48,721 nucleotides of DNA. Origin: Chitinophagales bacterium (GTDB taxonomy: Bacteria > Bacteroidota > Bacteroidia > Chitinophagales > UBA2359). This document shows positions 8,317 through 19,000 of the stretch, in pieces. The position numbers were made by a program, and so were the translations under genes. The DNA lies in NCBI GenBank assembly GCA_016787295.1, contig JAEUUX010000069.1, positions 1 to 48,721 of the forward strand, in the 5' to 3' direction. Position 1 is the first letter of the stretch. Each line of letters begins with the position of its first letter. A model generated the notes under the pieces. The model searched no databases. It saw nothing but the letters and a program-made list of their open reading frames with translations, and was not told the DNA's origin.

Positions 8317-9447
8317 ATGAACGAACAACTTAATACCAACCAAAATATTCAACTAACTGTCCTTAGTCCGTTACATATAGGGGCAGGCACAGAAAAGCGT
8401 ATCGTATATGGTATAGATTATTTTTATGATACTAATAAAAAAAGAGTCTACATCATAGCTCCCGACAAACTATTTGGCGCGTTGCGAAACAAAGGTGCAA
8501 ACTTGAACACTTATAGTTCTATGATAGCCGATAATAAAAAGAGAGAATTGGAAAAATGGTTGTTCGACACTTTAAAAATCTCTCTCGCTGATATCTCAGC
8601 ATATAATTATAGTTTAAACGCACCACCTGACAACGAAATAAACACGTTTATTCGTTCAGGATTAAACACGCCTTATATCCCCGGTAGTTCTCTAAAGGGA
8701 GCTATCCGTACTGCTATATTCCATTATTTGTATCAAAAGCATGAAAAAGATAATAATGGAAACTTAATTACTAAGGCTCCATTCCCAATTTACAAAGACC
8801 AAGCTGAACAATACCTGATAGGGAATTTTGATAATAGCATTATGCGACATATCAAAATTGGTGATGCTGTATGTATTAAACAACAATTAGCCTTATCTTT
8901 TGTTGGTTTATTCAATCTATATCCTAATAATAATTCAACTACCACAGATTGGGCAAGTGATTGGAAAAATGGTTTTAGTATTACTTCTGAAACCCTTGAG
9001 CCTACTTCCACAGCGGAATTTCGCTTAAGCATTGGACAGCCTTTTATTGACATATTAAGCACTAAGTTCAATGCCAAACTTCCTCAATTTATTCACCAGG
9101 TTATCCCTCAAAAAAATCCACTAAAACATTTGTTTAACATCATTAATAGTTACACTCAAACACACCTTGAACGTGAAATCGCTTTTTTTAAGACCTACGA
9201 TCATGCAGAAGACTCTGATTTGATAATAGGACAATTAGAATCATTTTTGCAAGAAATCGTTAGTAATTCTAATAAAAATATGTGTATCTTGCGCATGGCT
9301 TGGGGCAGTGGTTTTCATGCTATTAGTGGTGATTGGCAATATATTGACCACACAGATACAGGATTTCAGAAAAATGGCAAGAAAAAATACAAATCTCGCC
9401 GTATTGCATACGACAAATGTATGGGTTTTGTAAAACTTAATTTTTAA
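8317..9447 (+). CDS. csm5: Csm5, cap RAMP subunit
   Basis: 376 aa from the ATG at 8317, seven bases after csm4. A longer open frame exists but would overlap csm4 by over 60 bases with no Csm5 features. Csm5 caps the crRNA 3' side of the complex and helps crRNA maturation by recruiting host nucleases. Seen: LTVLSPLHIGAGTEKRIVYG at the N terminus, YIPGSSLKGAIRTAIFHYLY in the middle, and a Gly-rich WGSGFHAISGDWQYID near the end. Confidence 0.92.
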   Translation: MNEQLNTNQNIQLTVLSPLHIGAGTEKRIVYGIDYFYDTNKKRVYIIAPDKLFGALRNKGANLNTYSSMIADNKKRELEKWLFDTLKISLADISAYNYSLNAPPDNEINTFIRSGLNTPYIPGSSLKGAIRTAIFHYLYQKHEKDNNGNLITKAPFPIYKDQAEQYLIGNFDNSIMRHIKIGDAVCIKQQLALSFVGLFNLYPNNNSTTTDWASDWKNGFSITSETLEPTSTAEFRLSIGQPFIDILSTKFNAKLPQFIHQVIPQKNPLKHLFNIINSYTQTHLEREIAFFKTYDHAEDSDLIIGQLESFLQEIVSNSNKNMCILRMAWGSGFHAISGDWQYIDHTDTGFQKNGKKKYKSRRIAYDKCMGFVKLNF

Positions 9448-9471
9448 CATCCTTTAACTAAAAAATATATC

Positions 9472-10881
9472 ATGGCTAACAAACAAAACAAACAAATTCC
9501 TAAAATTCTTGTTGCTAATGTAGGTAATCGTAATTTTAAGTGGCAAGGCGATTTCATTGATACTAAAGATGACTTCAGAGGCATAACGAAGTGCATTTAT
9601 GATTACATCCAAACAGAAAAAGATAATTTAGAAATTTCTATTATCGGTTCTTTATTAACGAAACTTCAAACGGCATCTCAAATTGATAAAATAATTCTGT
9701 TTGGCTCAAACCAAGAAGGTTTTGGAGATAGCAAACACGTAACAAAAGACACTTTATATGCTGCACGAATTTTGTCTTCTTTAATAAAAGACACATACAA
9801 TATTAATACCGAAGTAAAAGAAATAAAATGCAATATTCGTGAAGTTGATAAACTTTTCGAACAGTACCAAACTCACTTGAATGAAATCAAGAGCGAAAAT
9901 CCAGAAGCTAATATTATTGTTTGCGATAGTGGTGGCACTCCACAACAAAAAACAACCTTGCGTATAGTTGCAGAATATCTTTTAGAGGCTTCTAAATTCG
10001 AATTTTGGCAAGTTTACGAAATTTTAGATGAAAAAGGCAATGTTATAGATAGCGAAGCCCAAAAGTATGCATCTAAAGCATACAAAACTATCATAGACAA
10101 TAAACAAGTTATTTTGCTAATAGAAAAAGGCAATTATCAAGCAGCAGCAGCTATTTATGGCAGTGAAGGAACAACAGAGGACAGAATTAGTAAACAGCTA
10201 AAGGCTGTTAGTTTGCGAAAACAGCTTTTGTTACACGATGCAAAAACTATTGTTAATAGAATGAGGGATGATAGTCTTTTACCTTCATTGAAAACATTAA
10301 AAAATAGTAGTTTAGGTGATTATACTAAATGGCAGGATTATTTTGAGCGTTCGCATTTTAATATGCTTGCAGAAACCTTATCTGTGGCAGATTTCTTTTA
10401 TCATCATCTAAAAGATTATAACAATACCATTTTGTATTATCATATCTTTATGGAAAAATGCCTTAACGCACTTATTTCTAAAAAATTGCCAAACTATGAC
10501 CTGATGCAAGCAAACAGTTATAAAGAAAATGCCGAAAAATTGCTTATATATCTTAAAGGAAATAACTTAATCTCGGCAAATAGTAGCCATTTATCATTAC
10601 CAGTAAAACAAACATATGTAAAAACAAACATAATCAATAAAAACAATGACATTGATAAATGCATCAACTATTTTTTTCAATGGTGTAATGGTTACTTTAG
10701 TAACCATCGAAATAAAATTGCTCATGAAGGAATGGGTATAAAGGACGAAACCGTTCTAAAATCCATTTCTATAAATTTTGCTACGGAAACCAAAGATTGG
10801 TATAGTTTATTCGGCTTGCCCCATAAAAATATCTATCTCCAAACAAACGAGGAAATCACCAAGGCTTTAAAACTAAATTAA
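9472..10881 (+). CDS. csm6: Csm6-family CARF-HEPN RNase
   Basis: 469 aa. Csm6 proteins are stand-alone RNases switched on when cyclic oligoadenylate made by Cas10 binds their CARF domain; they then degrade RNA non-specifically. Seen: an N-terminal Rossmann-like CARF region with ILVANVGNRNF and the ligand-loop pattern DSGGTPQQK (G154-P157), then helices, then a C-terminal HEPN site SNHRNKIAHEG with R413 and H418 (the R-x4-H motif). Both sensor and catalytic residues look intact. It is the last gene of the cas10 operon, 24 bases after csm5. The ring size it senses (cA4 or cA6) cannot be read from sequence by eye. Confidence 0.88.
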   Translation: MANKQNKQIPKILVANVGNRNFKWQGDFIDTKDDFRGITKCIYDYIQTEKDNLEISIIGSLLTKLQTASQIDKIILFGSNQEGFGDSKHVTKDTLYAARILSSLIKDTYNINTEVKEIKCNIREVDKLFEQYQTHLNEIKSENPEANIIVCDSGGTPQQKTTLRIVAEYLLEASKFEFWQVYEILDEKGNVIDSEAQKYASKAYKTIIDNKQVILLIEKGNYQAAAAIYGSEGTTEDRISKQLKAVSLRKQLLLHDAKTIVNRMRDDSLLPSLKTLKNSSLGDYTKWQDYFERSHFNMLAETLSVADFFYHHLKDYNNTILYYHIFMEKCLNALISKKLPNYDLMQANSYKENAEKLLIYLKGNNLISANSSHLSLPVKQTYVKTNIINKNNDIDKCINYFFQWCNGYFSNHRNKIAHEGMGIKDETVLKSISINFATETKDWYSLFGLPHKNIYLQTNEEITKALKLN

Positions 10882-10939
10882 CCATTGTGTAAGTAAAGTT
10901 ATCTACTTATGAATGGTATGATATTGGGTTTGTTTAGCA

Positions 10940-10964
10940 AAACTCGCACTAAGAGTGCGAGTTT
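10940..10964 (+). terminator. Perfect 11-bp hairpin after csm6
   Basis: AAACTCGCACT-AAG-AGTGCGAGTTT is a perfect inverted repeat 58 bases after csm6. The tail is only weakly T-rich, so it may be a terminator or an operator-like site. It separates the cas10-csm6 operon from the HTH-cas6 operon. Confidence 0.55.
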
Positions 10965-11021
10965 CATCTTATAAATTTAGGAGTTTTTGTACTTGCTATA
11001 CCGATTTAGTGACAATTTGTG

Positions 11022-11029
11022 TAACTTTG
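11022..11029 (+). promoter_or_regulatory. -7 box of the accessory cas operon
   Basis: TAACTTTG followed by C, a strong TAnnTTTGC match, 20 bases before the ATG at 11049. No TTG at 17-23 bases. It suggests that the downstream genes through cas6 are transcribed separately from cas10-csm6. Confidence 0.45.
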
Positions 11030-11048
11030 CTATTAAAAAAAGTTTCCC

Positions 11049-11609
11049 ATGCCCCCATACAACCACGAATTAGCCCTCCAGCTAAAGGAACGCTACCTCT
11101 TGGCAGGCAGCACTATCCGAAATTGGAAATACCTTGGTCATATTCCCGAACGCTATATTACGGGTTATGTCACGCGTCAGCGCGCACCACAAAGCACGGT
11201 TGATGCCATTTTGTTGTGGCTTAAGTTGCCTTTTATCAAAGAAACAGGTTTTAAAGATGTTCGCAAAAGCGTGTTCCGCGACCTGCAACGACCCGACGAC
11301 GGCAGAAAACACGCCCGCCTGCGCCTTGAGGAAGCCGAAAGCATTATCGCCCAAATCGAAGATTTCCAGCAATTGTTCAAAGAAGCATTAGAAGAAAACC
11401 CTGTCCCATTGCGTATGCAGCAGTTGTTTCGATTGCCATTTATTCACCTGCGCGGCTTCATCAACGACCCTCACCTCTATGACCACCTGCTGTTTCGCAA
11501 ACGCAAACCCAAAGAACTCGACATTGTGTTGCTGCAAAAACAACTTACTTATTGGCGACCAACTATCCCACCATTGCCCAAAATTCCGCCAATGGTGAGC
11601 GAGCTATAA
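11049..11609 (+). CDS. Putative DNA-binding protein in the CRISPR locus
   Basis: 186 aa. The first ~35 residues read like a helix-turn-helix of the XRE type (LALQLKERYLLAGSTIRNWK then LGHIPERYI), where a short turn is followed by a recognition helix with Trp-Lys. The rest is helical and rich in Arg, Lys and Glu, with a Pro-rich tail (IPPLPKIPPMVSEL). I do not recognise a named family. It has its own promoter box and leads a three-gene operon with the small CARF-like protein and cas6, so it may control that operon or be a structural accessory. DNA here is visibly richer in GC than cas10-csm6. Confidence 0.65.
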   Translation: MPPYNHELALQLKERYLLAGSTIRNWKYLGHIPERYITGYVTRQRAPQSTVDAILLWLKLPFIKETGFKDVRKSVFRDLQRPDDGRKHARLRLEEAESIIAQIEDFQQLFKEALEENPVPLRMQQLFRLPFIHLRGFINDPHLYDHLLFRKRKPKELDIVLLQKQLTYWRPTIPPLPKIPPMVSEL

Positions 11610-11638
11610 TCAACCATTTTTTATTTTTCCTTAATTGT

Positions 11639-12046
11639 ATGTTTATAAACCTATCTAATCACCCATCCGACAAATGGAGCGATGAACAGCGCGAAGCTGC
11701 TATGGCACTCAGTCAATCGCTTGTGATGCCCAACGCCCCCAAAAATACAAAGGCTTTTATTGTGGATATGGCTTTTCCCAATATCCCGCCCACTGCCACA
11801 ACGCAAGATGTTATAGATTTGGCAGAAAAATTTTATAACAATATCAACAAACAAGGAATCGCAAAACAAAGTGCTGTCCATATTATGGGCGAAATGACTT
11901 TTTGTTTTACATTAGTAGGTCTTTTGCAACAACAAGGTTTTTTGTGTGTGGCTTCTACCTCGGAGCGCAACACCATCGAAAATCTCGATGGCAGCAAAAC
12001 CATTGTGTTCAATTTTGTGCAATTTCGTCCTTATCCTCGTTTATAG
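11639..12046 (+). CDS. Small CARF/Rossmann-like CRISPR accessory protein
   Basis: 135 aa from the ATG at 11639 (29 bases after the previous stop; the longer open frame overlaps that gene). The order looks like alternating strands and helices: FINLSNHPS, helix, AFIVDMAFPNIPP, helix, AVHIMGE, helix MTFCFTLVGLLQQQG, FLCVASTSER. This Rossmann-like layout, with an N-x-S-N-HP opening, resembles small CARF-like proteins such as the Csx15/Csx16/Csx20 ring nucleases that break down cyclic oligoadenylate. Membership in any of these is not established. Position between the HTH gene and cas6, in a system with Cas10 cyclase and Csm6, supports a signalling-related role. Confidence 0.72.
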   Translation: MFINLSNHPSDKWSDEQREAAMALSQSLVMPNAPKNTKAFIVDMAFPNIPPTATTQDVIDLAEKFYNNINKQGIAKQSAVHIMGEMTFCFTLVGLLQQQGFLCVASTSERNTIENLDGSKTIVFNFVQFRPYPRL

Positions 12047-12073
12047 CCCACTTTTCTTCTATTGAATTAACTT

Positions 12074-12766
12074 ATGACCACTGTTAGACATCTCTTAATG
12101 ACTTTCGACCTGCCATTGTCTGCTTGGCGTGTGCCTGCTTTTCGGAGCGCCATGATTGAATGGGCAGGGCGCGAACACGACCTGCTACATAATCATCTCA
12201 ACCCGCCTCACGACCCTGATATTCCACGTGGTGGTTTTCGCTACCGTTATCCCTTAGTGCAATACCGTACCAACAAGGGTAATGCTGCTTTGTTTGCGAT
12301 GAACGAAGGTGCCGATGTGGTTGCCGATGTGTTGTCGCAACGTACTTGGCAAATTATCTTGGACGGAGAACCGACTTTGTTGCGCATCGCCGACCTACAA
12401 TTGCGTGAGCATGAACTTGCGTACTCCGACACGCTTCGCACGTATCAAATTCGCAATTGGATGGCACTCAACCAGCAGAATTATCGCGAATATATGCAGA
12501 TGAACAATATCGATGACCAAACGCACCGCTTGGAACAGTTGTTAAGCGCCCAAATCATCACTTTTGCTAATTATTTTCATTGGCAAATTCCACAACGATA
12601 CGACTTGACGATTCACCAGTTTAAACAAAATACTATTCTTTATCATGGTCAAAAATTGATTGGGATAGATGCTTTGTTTTCTGTTCCGCTCTCGCTTCCG
12701 TATAATATTGGCTTGGGTAAGGCTTCGAGTCATGGTTTTGGGGTGCTGCAAAGAGGCTATAGGTAG
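12074..12766 (+). CDS. cas6: Cas6-type crRNA-processing endoribonuclease
   Basis: 230 aa. Cas6 cuts the CRISPR transcript inside each repeat to release crRNAs. Seen: an N-terminal RAMP-like half with FRYRYPLVQYRTNKGNAALF and a C-terminal half with the family Gly-rich loop NIGLGKASSHGFGVLQR. The catalytic residues are not conserved enough across Cas6 to point to; candidate His residues lie in the N-terminal part. No CRISPR array is present in the window, so its substrate must be encoded elsewhere. It is last in the accessory operon and convergent with sprA. Confidence 0.85.
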   Translation: MTTVRHLLMTFDLPLSAWRVPAFRSAMIEWAGREHDLLHNHLNPPHDPDIPRGGFRYRYPLVQYRTNKGNAALFAMNEGADVVADVLSQRTWQIILDGEPTLLRIADLQLREHELAYSDTLRTYQIRNWMALNQQNYREYMQMNNIDDQTHRLEQLLSAQIITFANYFHWQIPQRYDLTIHQFKQNTILYHGQKLIGIDALFSVPLSLPYNIGLGKASSHGFGVLQRGYR

Positions 12767-13013
12767 TCAATGTTGTGGTGAGCAAAGGGCGTTAGCCGCC
12801 GCAAAAAAGCGCTGGGTAGAAAAGTTCGAATGGCGAAGCGCGTTAGGGATGCGGAGGGTGGCGTTAGCCAGTGCGGAGAGTAACGCAGCACCAAGCAAAG
12901 CGAAGCCCATAGCAGCCCGACCCGCAGGGAAACGCCCAAAAATAATCATAAAATTTAGAACCGAATCGTATCTAAAATGGTAATAGATTGGGGTCTGTGA
13001 CCTATAGCAATGA
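12767..13013. other. Intergenic region holding repeat copy 2
   Basis: Between cas6 and the shared terminator. It contains the dispersed repeat and, just before it, GGGCGTTAGCCGCC, which looks like an extra fragment of the same repeat type. No gene is supported. Confidence 0.6.
12824..12942 (+). repeat. Dispersed ~120-bp structured repeat, copy 2
   Basis: Same ends and same central variant (GGCGTTAGCCAGTGCGGAG) as copies 1 and 5, and same orientation as copy 1. Copies 1 and 2 bracket the whole CRISPR locus. Confidence 0.9.
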
Positions 13014-13052
13014 CAAAACCCTTCGGAAATTGGAATTCCGAAGGGTTTTTTG
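13014..13052. terminator. Bidirectional terminator between cas6 and sprA
   Basis: AAAACCCTTCGGAA pairs with TTCCGAAGGGTTTT and has A-rich and T-rich flanks, so it can stop transcription from both sides of this convergent pair. Confidence 0.8.
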
Positions 13053-13070
13053 TGTTGTTATGTTGTGGGT

Positions 13071-16000
13071 TTATAGGGAGAAGTTTAGGCGCAAACCGCC
13101 ACGTGTTTGGACAATAGGGAAGGAGGTGCTTACACGTGGGATATTGCGGGTGCGTTCGTAGAACAAAGAAGCTCTAAATTTCTCGTTCACGATATAGTCG
13201 ATAGAGGGTGCTAAACGGATGATTTTCATGCCATTAGTATTTTCGGCAATGTCTTGGTCTAAGCGGTACAAAGTTGTTACGTTGTCGCGAATAGAAAAAT
13301 CGAAATTGAACTGAATGTCGTTTTTCAAAGTCACGCTTCTGCCTGCAAACTTGGTGTTGATAGGTACGCCTGTCAATTTGTAGCTACCACCAACGGTAAA
13401 TTCTTCGGAGCGGCTTTCGCTTAGTTGGTAGTCTTGGAAAGACATACCCAAAATTCGTCCTTTTTTGTAGTCAAAACGTGCCGAAAATCCGTTTTTCATT
13501 GCCATATCTAAGCCAATTAGCGGAGACAATTGTTCCGAAACTGCAATTTGTGGAATTTGGAAATATGCCGCAAAATTGTTGTTCAGTGGGTCTAATTGTT
13601 GCGAAGTGGCTAACATGAGGTATTGGTCAACCATATAATCCATCACTGCATTGTCGTTTGCCAACTGCGCTCCCGTATAATACAAGTCGTCATAAACGAT
13701 ATTGTTGCGGAAATTGTTGATGCTCAAGGTTGAGGTATAGCCATGTGTGAGGTTAAAGCTGGTGAAAAAGGCTTTGAACATCGGAAGGCGGCTCAAACCA
13801 TTGTAGGTCACTTTCCAGTTGGGCAACGGAATAAAATTGAACGGATTGAGGTTGAAAGTTGCAGGATTTTTGCCTTTATAAGCGGATAAGAACGATGGAA
13901 TTAATACATCTTGCGAATAAGGTCCGTATCCTTCGTAATAACCTAGTGCCGGCTCGTCGGTCAATGGGTTGATATATCCGCCCAATGTTTCGCCCGGATT
14001 AGCGGTTTCGTATAAACCACGATAACGGTTGGCGATGATGGGACGGTTGGCTTGGAACTGTTTAAAGGTCAAAGATATATTGGCGGTATCCAATTTGTCG
14101 AACATGGTGGGGAGCATGAAAGTTGTCACGGAGTAGCTGCCCACATCAATTTTTGAGAAGTGACGATAGTTTTCGCCTAATTGGTCGGTTTTGTACGACT
14201 CGTTGTGGTTTTTGCTATACTGCAAATTGAAGTTGACATCGACACGCAAATCTTTGAATGGCTCAAGGTTGACTTTTGCGGTTGCGGTGGTCGATTTGGT
14301 TTGGATAACTTGGTCGTTGATGTATTGGTTTTGGGTGAGCATACCATTGGCGGCTGCCCACTCTAACCAGCCTTTTAGTTCGGGTTGATAACCTGCCAAG
14401 AAATCCCAACCGGGACGTGGTCCTTCAAATTGTTGGTAGTTGTTCCAGTTGGAGCCAAGATAGCGTGGTAGCGGTGTGAAGCCCGGTAAGGTTGTGCCAT
14501 TTTTTTGGTTAAAGGTCACATTAACGCGTCGCAAACTTAACAAGGGTCGGAGAATGATGCGAGCTGCAGGGCTAACTTCTACGCTTGCACTGCTTTTATT
14601 GGATTTTGCTGCTTTTTTGTCGGCTTTGGCTTTGGCTTTTTTCTCCTTGTCGGTCAAACCTGCTGTATCGTCTTCGGGAGGTGTTGTTGTGTCGAGGTCG
14701 TCGGCTTCGTCTTTTTTCTTACCTTTTTCTTTGCTTGGTTTGCTGTCTTTGGCATCTTTTCCATCTTTGCCTTTGGTTGCCTTGCTCGATTTAGATTTGG
14801 CACCGCCCGCAGGAGTGTCTATTTTTTTGAGGAAAGGCACACTACTGTACAATTTAATGAAATTAAGCTCGCCATTGATTTCTATGTCTTGGGAATTGCG
14901 CACAACATTGCCCAAGGAGTCGGCTAATCCCAATGGCAGACCGTCCCATGTATAGCTGCTACCATATTTGGCGCGCAACTGTGTCCAAGACAAGAAAGGT
15001 ATTTTGTCTAAAGGTACATTGTAGGAGACAACAGCGGTTTGGGTATACTGTTTGGTTCTGCCCAAACGTTTGATATTGTTCCACAAGGTATCGCGCGGTG
15101 TTGCTCCGTCTTGAGGCTCGTCGATGATGGAGCGGTTAGTGGCATTAAAATCGAAGGTAACAGAGCGGAATGGGTTGTATTTAATACCATAGCGTCTGTC
15201 CCATGTAAAATATTTTTCGTAGATAGGTGGTAATTGTAATTCGCCTACACTAAGGGCACGCATCTGCATTATACCCACTTGTCGGTTCATTTCGGTGCCG
15301 AGTGTGACACTTGTAGGTACAAAATTGAAGTTAAAATCGCGAATCAGTGCCAAATACGGGCTTTTTGACTTAATCAGTTTGGAGAAAGGCGCAATATAAG
15401 CAGGACGTGTACTATAGGTATAGTTGAGCGCACCTTTGTGTCTTTTCTCCAAATCATACTCGACATAAGGGTCGCGTCGGTTAGTTTCGGTATAGGCATA
15501 CGTAGCAGACCAGTTTTCGATATCCCACACTTTGGGTTTGGTATTAGGTTTGGTGCGGTCTTTTCGCAAATTGGTCACGTTAAAACTCTTGGTGGTTGTG
15601 GCGGTTTGGCGCTGTTTATGCGCGGCTTTTGCTGTGGCATTGTCGGAGGTATCCTCGATTTCTTGGACGTTGCGTTTCAACAAAATGTCGCCATCATATG
15701 GATCGTATTTGGGATTACTAATGGTTTCGGTATAGCCTGCATAGACAGGAATTTGCAAACCTACACTTTTAGGTAACATACGTCCCAGATTGATAGTAGC
15801 AGCTACGTTTCCTTCTTTGTAGTTGTCCAATTTTCGGTCTTGTACTTCTTGTTCCAACGTACCAAAACCTGCTGTGTGCATTTTGCCGCTAACAGTAACG
15901 GTACCCAAGTCGGCTAACTTGGCATCGGCGCGAGCAATGGCGGCATAACCCGGATTTTGGAAATAATCGGTGAGGCGCAATTCATTGTACCACACTTCGG

Positions 16001-19000
16001 CACATTGGTCGGAGCCATCATCTGTATTACGGGTATCGAAATTGCGTTTGGGATTGCGCACACCAAGCATCATCATTTTGGTGTCGCCTATGTCGGGCGA
16101 ACCTACGACGGTAATGGTATAGGTGAGCGGTGGATTGGTATTAGGTACTATTTTAGTGACCGAATAAGGTTTGGTGCGGGGCGCGTTGGTATCGAAATTG
16201 CGCTGTACTTTCACATCAACCAACTCTTGCAAAGGAATTTTGATGCGGTTGGCGGAGGGCCAAATCACTTCTTTGAGCAAAGTTGAGTCGATAGCATTTT
16301 GTGCCTCTTCAGGTCGAGTGACTTTAAGCGGAATTTCGTATTCATAGAAGTTGTTTTGGAAGTCGTCACCAATACGGATAAACGCAGCAACAGCACCATT
16401 TTCTAAATCTTCGCAATTACCTTGAATAGGATTGTTTAATGATTCTGCATGGACAAACACTTCTAAGTTTTTGAATTGTCGCATATCTACATCAACTTTT
16501 TTGAACACCCCTTTGCCTTCACCATCTTTCAATTGTCCTACTTGTAACTGAATAGATTGTTCATTTTGTAGAACACTGATGTTATTAAAACTTGGCAAAT
16601 TTTCGCGGATAATGCCCGGAGGAATCACATACGGAATAGGTGAACGACCCCCATTTTCTTCAAAGTTGATAGACGACATTTCGAAATAAGAGTCTGTTAC
16701 ATTGTCATCGGGTAGATATTCGCCTTCTTCAAACAAAGATTGGGTATATTTTCGCCAATTGTTGCGCACCAAATTAAGGCGAGCAAAACGCATAACAACA
16801 GGCTGTTTGAAGTTGGTCATATACATACGCATCGACTCGATGTTGCGGATAGTTACTGCTCCTACTTGGTTGGTTGGGTTTTTGATTGGTACACGGAAAT
16901 AATACCATTTAACCGTACCTTTCACAGAACCATCGCTGTTTTTGATGGACGAAATATTGATATTGGCTAAATAAGGTGTCTCCCCAATTTGCATGTTGGC
17001 GTGCATCGGGATTCTATATTCCAAATAACCTTCGGAGTCATTGAGGGTATTGTCGTTGTTCAGGTCTTCGGTATCAGGGCGTTGCGTTCCTGATGTAGAA
17101 AAGGCATTGATTTTGTTATCTTGCTGTATAGGTGAATTGCCTTGCGGTCCATTAAAGTTCTTATAGCGTTCTGCTACATAAGAAATAGGTGGATCGAAAT
17201 TGGGATTTTCTTCCAACGATCTAAAACTATTATCGCGGAAAAATTTGTAGTTGTCACCCGCAGGGTCATCTAATTTGTTTTCCAATTCTGCATTAATAAG
17301 TGGGTCATTATTGGGAATTTTTGCTGAAATATAGTCATAGTATTCCTTAAATTCATTGCGTTCGAGGCTATCTGTCAAACCGTCTAAACCAATATCTTGG
17401 GCAGTACGTGTCTCGTTGAAACCAAAACCGTCTACCAACGGACGAATCACGGGTGTAGAACCCCAAACAGATTCGAATAAAGTAGTACTGACGTTGGGTC
17501 CAGGCAAGCCGTTTTCGAATTGTTGATGGGCATCACGCAACACGTCTTCGGAGATATTACCAAAATTGAGATAAAGGTCACCGGTATTATCAGGATTTTC
17601 GATGAAAGGGTCAAGCACCCAAAACTCGAAAAATTCGACGTTGGAACGCTCAAAATCTTTCAAACCACCTTCTAAGTTACGCATCACGCCGCCCCAACGC
17701 GTTTCGGGATCTTTCAGTCTTCCGCGTCCGTCAATACCTGACGAAATACCAATGCGTCCTTCGGTGTCAAAATTGTAGGGACCACGCTGGTCGGGATAGA
17801 ATGCCAAATCGAAAGTTCGCATCGGTTGCTGCATCAATTGCGGCTGACTGTTGGGAAACAAATCGGTTTGGAGGAATGAATAACTGTACCAATTGTTGTT
17901 GGCATCACTCAGGACTTGGCTACTGAGGTCATCACCATTAGGCGAAACAAATACATTATCTATTTGATACCATGCTACTTTGGCACGATTAAAATTATAT
18001 GCCAAATCGTTGTTTAATACCGCTTCGGAAAAACTTGCAGGTGTGCTTGCCAATACCCAATCGTTGGGGGCAAAGCGCAAATCATTGTCGGAGCGGCTGC
18101 CCTCAAAGTCATCTATATAGATATTTTGGTCAATGGCTTTGGAGGTGCCGGGGAAAAAGGCAGCACCTTCGGCATTGAAGGTAAAGGTTGATGGCTCTTT
18201 GGTGCTATAAAGTGGGAGGGCATCTAAGGCGCGGGTGAGCCAAGGCATTTCGGAAAAATAGCGCATATCGGCACCCACCATCGTATTAGAAATAGGTGCA
18301 TCGCCATAATTCACTTTGGGTGTGAAAGGACGTTCGGACAAATGCACCACTGTTGCGCCTATGTTAAAATCTTTGTTAACCATGTAATCTAAGCGCGAAC
18401 CCGCGTAGGTGCGCTGTTGTATGCCAAAAGCGCCATTGTCTTCGTAGGAAACATTGATGGGTGTGCCTGCATTGAGGATAGATTCGTTGAGAATCGTCAA
18501 ACGACCTAAGTTGTAATCAACGGTATAATCTACATCTTCGCGCAACATTTGCCCGCCTGCCGTGACGCGCACTGCTCCGCGCGGAATATCAAATGCTCCC
18601 AAAGAAATTTCGGCAGATAAATTAGATTTATATTTACCACGAATCACAAAACGGTTAAATTCGGCGCGTTCGGCTGCTACAAATTTAGTAGAGTCGTAGA
18701 GTTCATCGTATACATACTTCTCAGCTAATTCGGGCGTATTGCCGTTGGAGAGGAATTTTTGGCGCAGATATGTACCAAAAGGCTCTAAAATGGGGAACAT
18801 AATCCGTCCTGTTTTGGCATTGATAGTACCAAATTTGAGCGTATTATTATACTGTTGCGCGCTGTTTTGGCTACTACCGCTTTGTCCACCAAATTGTCCT
18901 TGTCCTCCTTGTCCTGTCAAATTAGGTGGAAGGGAACTGGGGGTTGTTGGTGGTTCAAAATCTTTTTTTGCCTCCAAATAGTCAAATACACCATCGGGGC

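Noticed and set aside
10882-11048. A CRISPR array between csm6 and the HTH gene
   Set aside because: No repeats of 25-40 bp separated by unique spacers were seen here or after cas6.
14476-14955. 159-codon open frame on the plus strand inside sprA
   Set aside because: It is the antisense of the Lys-rich part of SprA; composition is Leu/Ser-rich from the AAG/AAA codons opposite.
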